Assembly: GCF_003205615.1 (NCBI RefSeq)
Contig: NZ_PYBV01000013.1
Span: 90,384 to 154,383, forward strand
Direction: 5' to 3'
Origin: Micromonospora arborensis
Lineage (GTDB): Bacteria > Actinomycetota > Actinomycetes > Mycobacteriales > Micromonosporaceae
DNA: 64,000 bases
Made by a program: the position numbers and the translations under genes. Below the pieces are notes generated by a model, which worked only from the letters and a program-made list of their open reading frames with translations, was not told where the DNA came from and ran no database searches. Numbering within the stretch: position 1 is the stretch's first letter; every line of letters begins with the position of its first letter. Positions 43,880-61,313 of this stretch are shown piece by piece.

Positions 43880-46800
43880 GCGAGTTCTCCTTGTTCGATC
43901 CCGGTCTTCTCGAACTCGTCGAGCAGCAACTCGTGCCAGAACTCGGCAGACACCTCGAAGAACGGCCGGACGCCGCCTGGTTCCAGGTGCAGCTCGCGGC
44001 GATAGCCGTCGATGAGCCTGACGGCCATGAGCGAGTCGAAGCCGAGCTCGATCAGGTCGCTCCGCTCGGTCAGCTCGCCAGCGGGCAGCGCCAGTGCCTC
44101 CTCGAGGCTGCCGTAGACGTACTGCCGGAGCAGCTCCAGCCGTTCCGTCCGGTCGGTGGTGGCCGCCACCTTGCGCAGCACCTCCGACTCCGGCTCCGGT
44201 TCGTTCGTGGCCGGTTCGCCACCGGCCGGCTCGGCGGCTGCCGCGACGGTACCGAAGGCGCTGTAACTGCGGCGTTCGAAGCTGTACGTGGGCAGCGCAA
44301 CGGTGTGCGCCGGCACCTGCGCGTAGACCGCGGACCAGTCCACCGGCAGCCCCGTCACGTAGAGCTCGCCGAGTCCGCGCAGCGCCTCGGCTGGCTCGTC
44401 GGCGTCGGCCCGCATCGACGCCACCCAGGTGTGCTCCACGCCGAGGCACTTGGTGCCCAGGCCGAGCAGGGTGCGGCCCGGACCGGTCTCCACGAAGGTC
44501 GCGTGGTCCAGCTCGCGGATCGTGCGCATGCCATCGTGGAACCGCACCGGTTGGCGGGCCTGCCGCGCCCAGTACTCGGGGTCGGCCAGCTCGCGCTCGC
44601 CGGCGACTGCGCCGGTGACGCCGGAGACCAGGGGCACCCGGGGCGGCCGCACCCGGATGCCGGCGGCCACGTCCCGCAGCCGGTCGAGGACCGGGTCCAC
44701 AAGTGGCGAGTGGAACGCGTGCGAGACGTTCAGGTCCCGGTGCCAGCGGCCGGCCGCCGCCAGCGCGGAGCGGACCGTGGCCAGCGCGGCGGTGTCACCG
44801 GAGAGGACCAGCTCGCCGGGCGCGTTGATCGCGGCGATGCCGACCAGCATCCGCTCCCGTTCGGGCAGGCCGGCCAGCAGCTCGACGACCTCGTCCGGCG
44901 CCATCCGCACGGCGAGCATGCCGCCCGGCGCCATCTCCTGCATGGCCGCGCCGCGCGCGACCACCAGCCGGAGGGCGTCCGGCAGCTCCAACGCTCCGGC
45001 GATGCAGGCGGCGGCCAGCTCGCCGACGCTGTGCCCGAGGACCACGGTGGGCCGGACGCCCCACGATCGCCACAGCTCGGCGGTCGCGTACTCAAGGCAG
45101 AACAGGGTGGGTTGGGCGTACCGGGTCTGGCGGAGCTCGTCGTCGGCGGTGTCGAAGAGCAGCTCGACGAGCGGCCGGCCGAGCGCGTCCGGCATCTGGT
45201 CCGCGCACTCGTCGATGGCCCGGCGGAAGACCGGTTCGGCCTGGTAGAGCCCTCGGCCGGCGCCGGCGTACTGGCTGCCCTGACCGCTGAACAGGAAGGC
45301 GACCCGGCGGTGGTGGCGCGGTGCGGCGGCCCGGGCGATGACCGCCGGGCTGGGCTCGTCGCGCAGGTGACTGGCCAGCGCGCCGGCCAGGCCGGAGGTG
45401 GTGTCGCCGGTTACCGCAAGCCGGTATATCTGGTGCGAGCGGCCGACCGCCGCGGTCCGGCACACATCCGCCGCCGTCCGGCCGCGATCATCGGCGAGGT
45501 CGGCGGCATAGCGGACCGCGAGCTGCCGCAGAGCGGTCCGGGTGCGGGCGGAGAGCGGCAGCAGGTGTACGCCACGCGCCGGTTCGGCCGGACGGTGCCG
45601 CTCCGGCGGCTCGCTCAACACGATGTGCACGTTGGTGCCGCTGGCACCGAACGAGCTGACGCCGGCGTGCCGCGGGCCGTCCACCGGCCACGCGACGGTC
45701 CCGGCCGGCACCTGCAGGGGCATCTCGTCCCAGCCCACGTCGGGGTTCGGCCGCCGCAGGTGCGGATGCCCAGGGATCACGCCGTGCCGCACCGCAAGCG
45801 CCGCCTTGATCAGGCCGGCTGCCCCGGCCGCCGCCTCCAGGTGCCCGATGTTGGCCTTCACCGAGCCGACCAGCAGGGGTCGGTCGCGGTCGTGGAACAC
45901 CGCGTCGAGGGCGCGCAGCTCGATCGGGTCGCCCAGCGGCGTACCGGTGCCGTGTGCCTCGACGTAGGACACCTCGTCCGGCCGTAGTCCCGCCTCAGCC
46001 AGGGCCGCCCGGATCACGTCCTGCTGGGCCTGGCCGTTCGGCACCGAGATGCCACTGGCCCGCCCGTCGTGGCCGGCCGCGGTGCCGCGGATCACGGCCA
46101 CCACGTCGTCGCCGTCGGCGACCGCGTCGCCGAGCCGCTTGAGGACCAGGACGCCGCAGCCCTCCCCCCGGACGTACCCGTCGGCGGCCGCGTCGAAGGT
46201 GTGACAGCGCCCGCTGGGCGACAGCGCCCGCGCCTTGCTGACCAGCACAAAGCCGTACGGGGAGAGGATGACGTTGACACCGCCCGCGACCGCCAGGTCG
46301 CATTCGCGGCGCCGCAGGCTGGCGACCGCCAGGTGGACCGCCATGAGCGACGACGAGCACGAGGTGTCCAGCACCAGGGCGGGCCCGCGCAGCCCGAACG
46401 TGTGCGCGATCCGGCCGGCGATGAAGCTGTTCTCGCCGAGCAGCTGCATGCCGTCGATTTCGGCCGGCGGGCACAGTTGCTGGCGGAGCCGGACGTAGTC
46501 GTTGGTGCTGGCACCGAGGAAGACCCCGGTACGGCTGCCGTCCAGGGTGTCCGCGGCGATACCGGCCCGCTCCAGCGCCTCCCAGACCACCTCGAGCGCT
46601 ATCCGCTGCTGCGGGTCCATCCCGACGGCTTCGGCGGCGGAGACCCGGAACGGCACCGGGTCGAACCCGGTCACGTCGGGCAGGAAGCCGCCGTCGGTCG
46701 TGTAGGCCTTGCCTGGGACCGACGGGTCGGGGTGGTAGAAGGCGGTGCTGTCGGCGCGGTCGGCCGGAAAGGGCCGGATCGCGTCGGTGCCTGCGACCAG

Positions 46801-46958
46801 GTCGTTCCAGAAGGCGTCCGGGTCCTCGGCCGCGGCGGGCAGCCGGCAGCCGATCCCGGTCACGGCGATCGGCTCGGCCCGCTGTGCGGCCAGCTCGCCG
46901 CGCAGTCGCTCGATCATGTCCAGCGCGTCGGCCAGCCGGTCGCGCAGGCTCGGGTCAC

Positions 46959-46962
<4 letters not shown>
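43876..46962 (-). CDS. Type I PKS, module 3 (KS-AT-ACP)
   Basis: 1028 aa. An N-terminal docking coiled coil (LRDRLADALDMIERLRGELA, residues ~6-27) precedes the KS (30-450) with Cys202 in DTSCSSS, His337 in EAHGTGTPLGDP and His374 in NIGHLEAAAG. The AT (555-870) has Ser645 in GHSVGE and HAFH at 748-751, the malonyl-CoA signature. The ACP has Ser977 in ELGFDSLMAV. There is no KR, DH or TE. Its start overlaps the upstream PKS stop by 4 bp and the coiled coil should dock to that protein's C-terminus. It adds the third extender; with no TE the chain must leave by cyclisation or an external enzyme. Confidence 0.95.
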
Positions 46963-55214
<8,252 letters not shown>

Positions 55215-55353
55215 GAAATGCCCCCCATGCCAAACGGCAAATCGTGGATCAATAAACTGCGAATGCGGAATCGCACGATGGAAGAAAGCTAACTGCCGGC
55301 TCCGGATCGCGTCTTCGGCTGCTGTGTCGACATGCGAAAGGTGGAGCCTTTCA
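55215..55353 (-). promoter_or_regulatory. 139-bp AT-richer leader before the PKS gene
   Basis: This is the only sizeable gap inside the minus-strand biosynthetic block, and it is visibly richer in A/T than the flanking genes (for example gatcaataaactgcgaat at 55248-55265). A GGGGGGC ribosome-binding sequence lies 5 bp before the PKS ATG. It could hold an internal promoter or a 5' UTR element for the PKS operon; I see no defined hairpin or -10/-35 pair that I would trust. Confidence 0.4.
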
Positions 55354-56877
55354 TCATCCCGACGGACGTCGTTCGGCGGAATTGCGGAAGGGCTCGTCCG
55401 CCACGATCTGCCGCAGGCGGCGCCGGTCCACCTTGCCGGTGCCCGACCGCGGCAGCCGGTCGAGCCAACGCACTCGGTCGACCAGCATGGACCGGGGCAA
55501 CAGCCCGGCGGAGTGCCGCTTGATCTCCAGCAGGCCGGGCCGGTCGCCGTCCACTGCCACCAGGAAGGCGACCAGCTCGCGGTGCAGGCCGTCGCCCGCC
55601 GTCACCACCGCCGCGGCCGCGACGGCGGGGTGCCGCAGCAGGGCGGCCTCGATCTCGCCCGGCTCGATTCGATGGCCGCGCACCTTCACGCAGTCGTCCC
55701 GCCGGCCGACGTACTGGTAGTTGCCGTCGTCGTCGAGGACCACCAGATCGCCGGTGCGGTACGGCAGCTCACCCTGGGGCCGCCCACCCCAGTAGCCGAG
55801 CATCACGGTCGGGCCGCTGACCAGCAGCTCGCCCTCTTCTCCCGGCCCGGCCGAGGTACCGTCGGCGCGGACCGCCCAGACCCGGTCGCCGCTGGCCGCC
55901 GTACCGATCGGCACCGGGGTGATCCGGTCCGGGGCCACGTCGGTCACCTCGTAGGCGGTGCACACATTGGTCTCGGTCGGCCCGTACAGGTTGAACAGGC
56001 GCACGTCCGGCCACCAGCGCCGGAGCCGCCGAACGTAGTGGACCGGGAACGGCTCCCCCGCGAACAGCACGGCCCGTAGCGCCGGCAGGTCCGCGTCGAG
56101 CAGCGCCGCGTCGTCCATCATCAGCATCAGCACCGACGGCACCGAGTACCACACCGAGATGCGCTCCCGGGCGACGAAGTCGACCAGTTGGGCCGGCGAA
56201 TAGGAGAAGGTCTCCGGGATCAGGCTGACCGACGCGCCGGCCCGGAAGGCGCCGTAGAGGTCGAGAACCGACAGGTCGAAGTGGAACGGCGCGTGGTTGG
56301 ACAGCCGGTCCTCCGGACCGAGGCCGAGCTCGGCCACCGCCCAGTCGACGAAGGCCAGCGCGTTGCGGTGGCTGATGCAGACGCCTTTCGGTTCCCCGGT
56401 CGAACCCGAGGTGTAGAGGATGTACGCGAGCGAGTCCTCGGTGGTGTCCGGCTCGGGCGGCGGGCCGGCCGGAGGCGACTCGATCTCCGACCAGGCCGCA
56501 CCCGGCGTCGGCAGCAGCAGGTACGCGGGTGCGGCGTCGCGCAGCTCGTCGCTGCGCGCCTTCGTGGTGATCACGACGGACGCGGCGCAGCCCCGGACGA
56601 TCCGCGCGGCGCGGTCGGCCGGACTGAGCGGGTCGATCGGCACGTAGACCGCCCCCAGCCGCAGCGCCGCCTGCATGGCGGCCACCACCAGCACGGATTT
56701 CTCCGCCCAGAGCACCACCCGGGCGCCGGCGCGTACACCACGCGCGGCGAGGGCGGCGGCGATGCGATCGGCGGTACGGTCCAGCTCGGCGTAGGTGAGC
56801 TCGCCGTCCGGTCCGGCGACGGCCGGCGCGTCCGGTTGCCGGGCGGCTGCCTGTCGCACCGGTTCGGTCAGCTTCAC
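55354..56877 (-). CDS. L-proline adenylating enzyme (PltF-like, prolyl-carrier ligase)
   Basis: 507 aa stand-alone adenylation protein from the ATG at 56875-56877, overlapping the dehydrogenase stop (ATGA). Core motifs: YILYTSGSTGEPKGVCISHR (A3, ~153-172), HAPFHFDLSVLDLYGAF (~196-212), LFNLYGPTETNVCTAY (A5), YRTGDLV (A7) and SGTGKVDRR with catalytic Lys482 (A10). Size, motif wording and neighbours match the PltF/RedM/CloN4 group, which loads L-proline onto a dedicated carrier. The partner is the PltL-like carrier at 59638. Confidence 0.9.
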   Translation of the reverse strand: MKLTEPVRQAAARQPDAPAVAGPDGELTYAELDRTADRIAAALAARGVRAGARVVLWAEKSVLVVAAMQAALRLGAVYVPIDPLSPADRAARIVRGCAASVVITTKARSDELRDAAPAYLLLPTPGAAWSEIESPPAGPPPEPDTTEDSLAYILYTSGSTGEPKGVCISHRNALAFVDWAVAELGLGPEDRLSNHAPFHFDLSVLDLYGAFRAGASVSLIPETFSYSPAQLVDFVARERISVWYSVPSVLMLMMDDAALLDADLPALRAVLFAGEPFPVHYVRRLRRWWPDVRLFNLYGPTETNVCTAYEVTDVAPDRITPVPIGTAASGDRVWAVRADGTSAGPGEEGELLVSGPTVMLGYWGGRPQGELPYRTGDLVVLDDDGNYQYVGRRDDCVKVRGHRIEPGEIEAALLRHPAVAAAAVVTAGDGLHRELVAFLVAVDGDRPGLLEIKRHSAGLLPRSMLVDRVRWLDRLPRSGTGKVDRRRLRQIVADEPFRNSAERRPSG

Positions 56878-57998
56878 AGTCCCAGCTCCTTTCCGATGAT
56901 CTCTCGCTGCATCTCCGAGGTGCCGGAGAAGACGGTCGACGGGAGCGCGTCCAGCAGGGCTTTCTCCTCCGGGCTGCCGCCCAGGTAGGCGGCCGCACCG
57001 AACACCTGTAGGGCGTCCGTGGCGGTGTGCACCGCTGCCTCGCTCACCGCGGCCTTGGCCAGCGCCGCCAGCAGGACGGCGTCGCCCGCGTCGCGGGCCG
57101 CGCAGGCCCGGTAGAGCAGCGACCGGGCGCCCTCCAACCGCAGCTTCATGTCCGCGATCCGGTGCCGCACGGCCTGGAAGGACCCGATCGGCGCGCCGAA
57201 CTGCCGGCGCTCACGGGCATACGCCACGCACCGCTGAACCACCCGGTCCATCAGCCCGAGGTAGCCGGCGAACAGACAGGTCCGCTCCCAGTGCATCGAG
57301 GACTGGAAGATGGCGGCGCCGCGGCCCTCGGCGCCCAGCCGCGCCGACTCTGGCACCGGCGTGTCGGCGAGACGCAGGCGGCCAGCCGGACACCGGGCCA
57401 GGACGATCTTGGGCAGCGGGCCCTCGACGGTCACGCCGGGCGCGTCGCGCTCGACCACGAAGGCCGAGACACCGAGGAAGCCCAGGTCCGGGTCGGTAGT
57501 GGCGTAGACGACGAAGACGTCGGCCAGCGGGCCGTTGCTGACGAACGACTTCTCGCCACTGAGCCGATAGCCGTCCGGGGTGCGGACCGCCTTGGTGGTC
57601 AGCGCGGTCACGTCCGAGCCGGCCTCGTCCTCGGTGATCGCATTGCCGGCGATCCAGGTGCCGTCGCAGAGCCGCGGAAGGACCCGCTCGCGGATCTCGG
57701 CCGTGCCGTGCTCCGTGATCGGCATGGCGCAGGCGAACAGGTGTGCGGCCACGCCGAAGACCAGTCCCATGTCCGGGTAGCCGCGGCCGAACGCCTCCAT
57801 GGCGTGCGCGGCGCCGACCGCGTCGAGGCCACCGCCGCCGTATTCGGTCGGCACGCTCAGCCCGGGCAGCCCGAGCGGGGCGCACTGGCGCCACTCCTCG
57901 CGGGTGAAGTGGCCGTCGGCGGGCGCGGGCAGCGCGCGTACCGCCGCGATGATGTTCTGATAGCGGGCGCGCTGCTCCGCCGTCCAGTCGAAGCTCAT
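56874..57998 (-). CDS. Prolyl-carrier dehydrogenase (PltE-like flavoprotein)
   Basis: 374 aa acyl-CoA-dehydrogenase fold: FAD-binding NAITEDEAGSDVTALTTKA, SGEKSFVSNGPLADVFVVYA, RRQFGAPIGSFQAVRHRIAD, and the C-terminal FSGTSEMQREIIGKELG with the Glu that serves as base in related enzymes. In pyrrole pathways this family performs the four-electron oxidation of L-prolyl-S-carrier to pyrrolyl-2-carboxyl-S-carrier. The start is the ATG at 57996-57998, 12 bp after the antiporter stop; the downstream A protein overlaps by 4 bp. Confidence 0.92.
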   Translation of the reverse strand: MSFDWTAEQRARYQNIIAAVRALPAPADGHFTREEWRQCAPLGLPGLSVPTEYGGGGLDAVGAAHAMEAFGRGYPDMGLVFGVAAHLFACAMPITEHGTAEIRERVLPRLCDGTWIAGNAITEDEAGSDVTALTTKAVRTPDGYRLSGEKSFVSNGPLADVFVVYATTDPDLGFLGVSAFVVERDAPGVTVEGPLPKIVLARCPAGRLRLADTPVPESARLGAEGRGAAIFQSSMHWERTCLFAGYLGLMDRVVQRCVAYARERRQFGAPIGSFQAVRHRIADMKLRLEGARSLLYRACAARDAGDAVLLAALAKAAVSEAAVHTATDALQVFGAAAYLGGSPEEKALLDALPSTVFSGTSEMQREIIGKELGL

Positions 57999-58010
57999 CG
58001 GTCGCCCCGC

Positions 58011-59333
58011 TCAGCCGGCCGGCCGCGCGACGCCGGCCAGGGCCAGCTCCCGCTCGGTCTCGGCGACGGTGGTCTCCACGCGGGACATGGCGTGGCGCAG
58101 GATCGGCGGTCCCATCAACGACGTGAACACGGCGATCAGCACGATCACGGTGTAGGTCGCGATGTTCAGCACACCCAGGCGCAGGCCGGCGGTCGCGACC
58201 ACCACCTCGACCACGCCACGGGCGTTCATCCCGGCCCCCAGGGCGATGCCCTCCCAGTGCGACAGCCGGCTGGTGCGAGCGCCCAGGTAGGCGCCCGCGA
58301 ACTTGCCGACGACCGCCACCAGCAGCAGCGCGATTCCGGTGAGCAGCACCTTGGGGTCGGCCAGCGCGGTCAGGTCCATGCGCAGGCCGGCGGTGGCCAT
58401 GAACAGCGGGGCCAGCACGCTGAGGACGACCGTCCGCAGGGGTGAGAGGTGCTGCCAGAGGGTCGGATCGTCACCGCTTACCTGACCCACCAGGATGCCC
58501 GCGACAAACGCGCCGAACAGCGGCTCTATCTTCATCGCGTGGGTGGCCGCAGCGCCCAGCAGGATCACCACGACGGCCACGGTCACCCGCACGCCGCCGT
58601 CTCCGGCCCGGCCGGCGAGCCGCATCGCCCAGCGCACCAGCGGACGGCCGATGAACATCGCCGCCACCACGAAGGCCACCAGGTACAACGCCGACAGCGA
58701 CACCGCCCCGGCCCGTACGCCGGTGGTCGCCGCGGCCGAGACCACCGACAGCAGGAACCAGCCGACGGCGTCGTCCACTGTGCCGGCGGCCAGCGTGAGC
58801 TGGCCGATGTCCCGGTGCAGAAGGCCCATGTCGGCCAACGTCTTGGCGATCACCGGGATCGCGGTGACGCACATGGCCACGCCCAGGAAGAGAGCGAAGA
58901 CGCCGCGCCCGGTCCCGTCCGGGATGAGTAGGCCCGGCACCACGAAGCCGGCGCCGATGCCCAGCGCGAGCGGCAGCAGGAGCCCGCACAAGCTCACCCG
59001 CACCCCGGTCGAGCCGCGCTTGCGCACCATCGCCAGGTCCAGCTGCGCACCGGTCAGGCCGACCAGCAGCAGCACGCCGAGTTGGCCCACCGCGTCGGTC
59101 AGGTGCAACTGATCCGCATCGGCGGGCAACACCCACTCGAACGCGCCGGGCGCCAGTGCGCCGGCCAGCGACGGACCCAGCAGGACGCCGGTGAGCAGCT
59201 CACCCACCAGCGCGGGGAGTCCCAGGCGGACCGCGAGGCGGCCCAGCGCGAGCGCCACCAGTAGCAGCAGCGAAACCTGTAACAGGAAGACGAGCAGGAC
59301 ATGTGGTGCCAGCGACGGTAGTGGATCACTCAT
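58011..59333 (-). CDS. Cation/proton antiporter, CPA2 family
   Basis: 440 aa from the ATG at 59331-59333, chosen for the AGGGAGG ribosome-binding site 8 bp upstream; the frame is open to 59495. About 12 membrane helices; LPALVGELLTGVLLGPSLAG is the typical first repeat and LAAGTVDDAVGWFLLS holds the paired Asp residues (T-x-D-D) of the ion site. The first gene of the minus-strand block, it is probably a Na+/H+ or K+/H+ exchanger. Chlorinated pyrrole-phenols of this class are often protonophores, so a self-protection role is plausible but unproven. Confidence 0.9.
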   Translation of the reverse strand: MSDPLPSLAPHVLLVFLLQVSLLLLVALALGRLAVRLGLPALVGELLTGVLLGPSLAGALAPGAFEWVLPADADQLHLTDAVGQLGVLLLVGLTGAQLDLAMVRKRGSTGVRVSLCGLLLPLALGIGAGFVVPGLLIPDGTGRGVFALFLGVAMCVTAIPVIAKTLADMGLLHRDIGQLTLAAGTVDDAVGWFLLSVVSAAATTGVRAGAVSLSALYLVAFVVAAMFIGRPLVRWAMRLAGRAGDGGVRVTVAVVVILLGAAATHAMKIEPLFGAFVAGILVGQVSGDDPTLWQHLSPLRTVVLSVLAPLFMATAGLRMDLTALADPKVLLTGIALLLVAVVGKFAGAYLGARTSRLSHWEGIALGAGMNARGVVEVVVATAGLRLGVLNIATYTVIVLIAVFTSLMGPPILRHAMSRVETTVAETERELALAGVARPAG

Positions 59334-59637
59334 CGTCGGACCTCCCTCGGCTGCGACACGGCGGGGGAATCGCCGCAAGTTAGCGTAGGGAAACCGATCG
59401 GCGTCATCTTCCGTCGGAATCAGCAGGTCTTCGGTGCCCGGCTCTGGTCCGTTCGGCGATGTTTGTAGGCACACCAGCCGACCGGATGCCCACACAAATG
59501 TGGTCTTGCACGCCAGCTCCGCTGCTCATCACGTCACTACAACGGTGGAAGCCATATCCCCGCCCGCTGTCTACATTCGGCATACCGGGCGGTGGCTATC
59601 GCCTTGTCATTCTTCAGATCCGCAGAGGGGGTTTCAG
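59334..59637. promoter_or_regulatory. Divergent promoter region of the cluster
   Basis: 304 bp separate the minus-strand biosynthetic block from the plus-strand carrier/halogenase block. No gene is seen. The stretch is relatively AT-rich near 59500-59630. A short dyad (cacaaatgtg, centred near 59499) and the sequence ttagcgtagggaaacc near 59380 are the only features I can point to. It must contain both outward promoters and would be the site for any pathway regulator. Confidence 0.6.
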
Positions 59638-59919
59638 ATGGACTACGACCAGACGCTCAAAATTCTCCTGGAATTTGTGGAGAAACATGTCTTGGCGGGG
59701 GCCGGACAGACCGGTTCGGAACCAGGGCTGACGGCGCAGACCCCGCTGCTGGAATGGGGCGTACTCAACTCTCTGCGGCTGACCCAGCTGCTGGGCTTCA
59801 TCCGCGACGAGCTCCAGGTCGACGTGTCGCCCGAGCTCATCGTCGGCCGCAACTTCCGGGACCTGGACGCGATCACGCGCCTCGTCATCAGCCTGCACGA
59901 CGACCCGGCCCGCGTCTAA
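59638..59919 (+). CDS. Prolyl/pyrrolyl carrier protein (PltL-like)
   Basis: 93 aa from the ATG at 59638 (GGGGG 6 bp upstream). The 4'-phosphopantetheine site is Ser in TPLLEWGVLNSLRLTQLL; the wording LLEWGxLNS, with Asn before Ser, and the following FIRDELQVDVSPE are characteristic of PltL-type carriers that hold L-proline during oxidation and chlorination. It is the first gene of the plus-strand operon, 29 bp before the first halogenase. It receives proline from the PltF-like enzyme and presents it to the dehydrogenase and halogenase 1. Confidence 0.92.
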   Translation: MDYDQTLKILLEFVEKHVLAGAGQTGSEPGLTAQTPLLEWGVLNSLRLTQLLGFIRDELQVDVSPELIVGRNFRDLDAITRLVISLHDDPARV

Positions 59920-59948
59920 GCGCGGCCATCGACAGACGAGGAGTCAGC

Positions 59949-61295
59949 GTGAGTGACGTCGATTTCGACATCGGCATCATCGGTGGTGGGCCGGCCGGCT
60001 CAACCGCCGCGTCATACCTGGCCAAGGCCGGGCTCTCCGTGGCGGTATTCGAGGATGAGCTCTTCCCGCGCCAGCACGTCGGGGAGTCCCTGGTGCCCGC
60101 CACCACGCCGGTGCTGGCCGACATCGGGGCGCTGTCCCTCGTCGACGGCGCCGGCTTCCCCCGCAAATACGGGGCGGCCTGGACGTCGGCGGCCGAGGAC
60201 GACATCCCCACGCTCGGCTTCAGCGGGCTGTCGCACGGCTTCGGCTCGGCCGAGATCCTCTTCAACGAGCGCGACCAGCCCGGGGTGCACCAAGATTACA
60301 CATACCACGTTGACCGCGGGAAGTTCGACCTGCTGCTGTTGCAGCACGCGAACTCGCTCGGCGCGAAGGTCTTCGAGGGGGTACGGGTCCGCCGGGTCGA
60401 CTTCGAGCAGCCCAACCCGAACCTCGTCTTCTCGCTCGGCCGCAACGAGATGTCGGTGCGCACCCGCATGGTCATCGACGCCAGTGGCCGCGGCACGCTG
60501 CTCGGCCGGCAGCTCAAGCTCAAGGTCTCCGACCCGGTCTTCAACCAGTACGCCATCCACGCCTGGTTCGACAGCCTGGACCGGCAGGCACTGGCGTCGC
60601 GCGAGGGGCAGGCCGACTACATCTTCATCCATTTCCTGCCGATCAGCGACACCTGGGTGTGGCAGATCCCGATCACCGACACGATCACCAGCGTCGGTGT
60701 GGTTACCCAGAAGAAGCACTTCGCCTCGTCGCCGTCCGACCGGGAGCAGTTCTTCTGGGAGTGCGTGAGCAGCCGCCCAGCGCTCGCCGCCGCACTGCGG
60801 TCCAGCGACCAGGTTCGCCCGTTCAAGTCGGAGGGCGACTACAGCTACGGGATGAAGGAGATCTGCGGGGACAACTTCGTCCTCATCGGGGACGCCGCCC
60901 GCTTCGTCGACCCGATCTTCTCCAGCGGCGTCAGCGTGGCGCTCAACAGCGCACGTATCGCCTCCACCGACATCATCGCGGCGGCCGAGAAGGGCGACTT
61001 CGGCAAGCCGGCATTCGCGACGTACGAGGAGAAACTGCGCCGCGGCGTGCACAACTGGTACGAGTTCATCTCGATCTACTACCGGCTCAACATCCTGTTC
61101 ACCGCGTTCGTCCAGGACCCTCGGTACCGCCTCGACGTACTGAAGATGCTCCAGGGCGACGTGTACGACGACGCCGAGCCGGCCGCGCTGGCCGCGATGC
61201 GCAAGGTGACCTGGGCGGTCGAGAACGACCCGGACCACCTATGGCACCGGCACCTCGGCAGCCTGCGGGCTCCGGCGTCGGCTCCCCTGTTCTGA
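59949..61295 (+). CDS. Flavin-dependent halogenase 1 (PltA-like, pyrrolyl-carrier)
   Basis: 448 aa from the GTG at 59949 (GAGGAG upstream). FAD site GGGPAG (residues 12-17); the catalytic Lys73 in GFPRKYGAAW; halogenase motif WVWQIP at 236-241; GDAARFVDPIFSSGVSVAL near 314-332. All hallmarks are intact. The sequence style (HVGESLVPAT, FPRKYGA) is that of enzymes acting on carrier-bound pyrrole such as PltA, Bmp2 or Mpy16. It probably adds one or two chlorines (or bromines) to pyrrolyl-S-carrier; a flavin reductase must come from elsewhere. Confidence 0.93.
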   Translation: MSDVDFDIGIIGGGPAGSTAASYLAKAGLSVAVFEDELFPRQHVGESLVPATTPVLADIGALSLVDGAGFPRKYGAAWTSAAEDDIPTLGFSGLSHGFGSAEILFNERDQPGVHQDYTYHVDRGKFDLLLLQHANSLGAKVFEGVRVRRVDFEQPNPNLVFSLGRNEMSVRTRMVIDASGRGTLLGRQLKLKVSDPVFNQYAIHAWFDSLDRQALASREGQADYIFIHFLPISDTWVWQIPITDTITSVGVVTQKKHFASSPSDREQFFWECVSSRPALAAALRSSDQVRPFKSEGDYSYGMKEICGDNFVLIGDAARFVDPIFSSGVSVALNSARIASTDIIAAAEKGDFGKPAFATYEEKLRRGVHNWYEFISIYYRLNILFTAFVQDPRYRLDVLKMLQGDVYDDAEPAALAAMRKVTWAVENDPDHLWHRHLGSLRAPASAPLF

Positions 61296-61313
61296 CGATC
61301 CGGAGGCGCTGGC

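Noticed and set aside
42104..44449. Longer FAAL start inside the PKS gene
   Set aside because: The extra residues are the out-of-frame PKS ACP region; the ATG at 43877-43879 overlaps the PKS stop and begins the FAAL homology.
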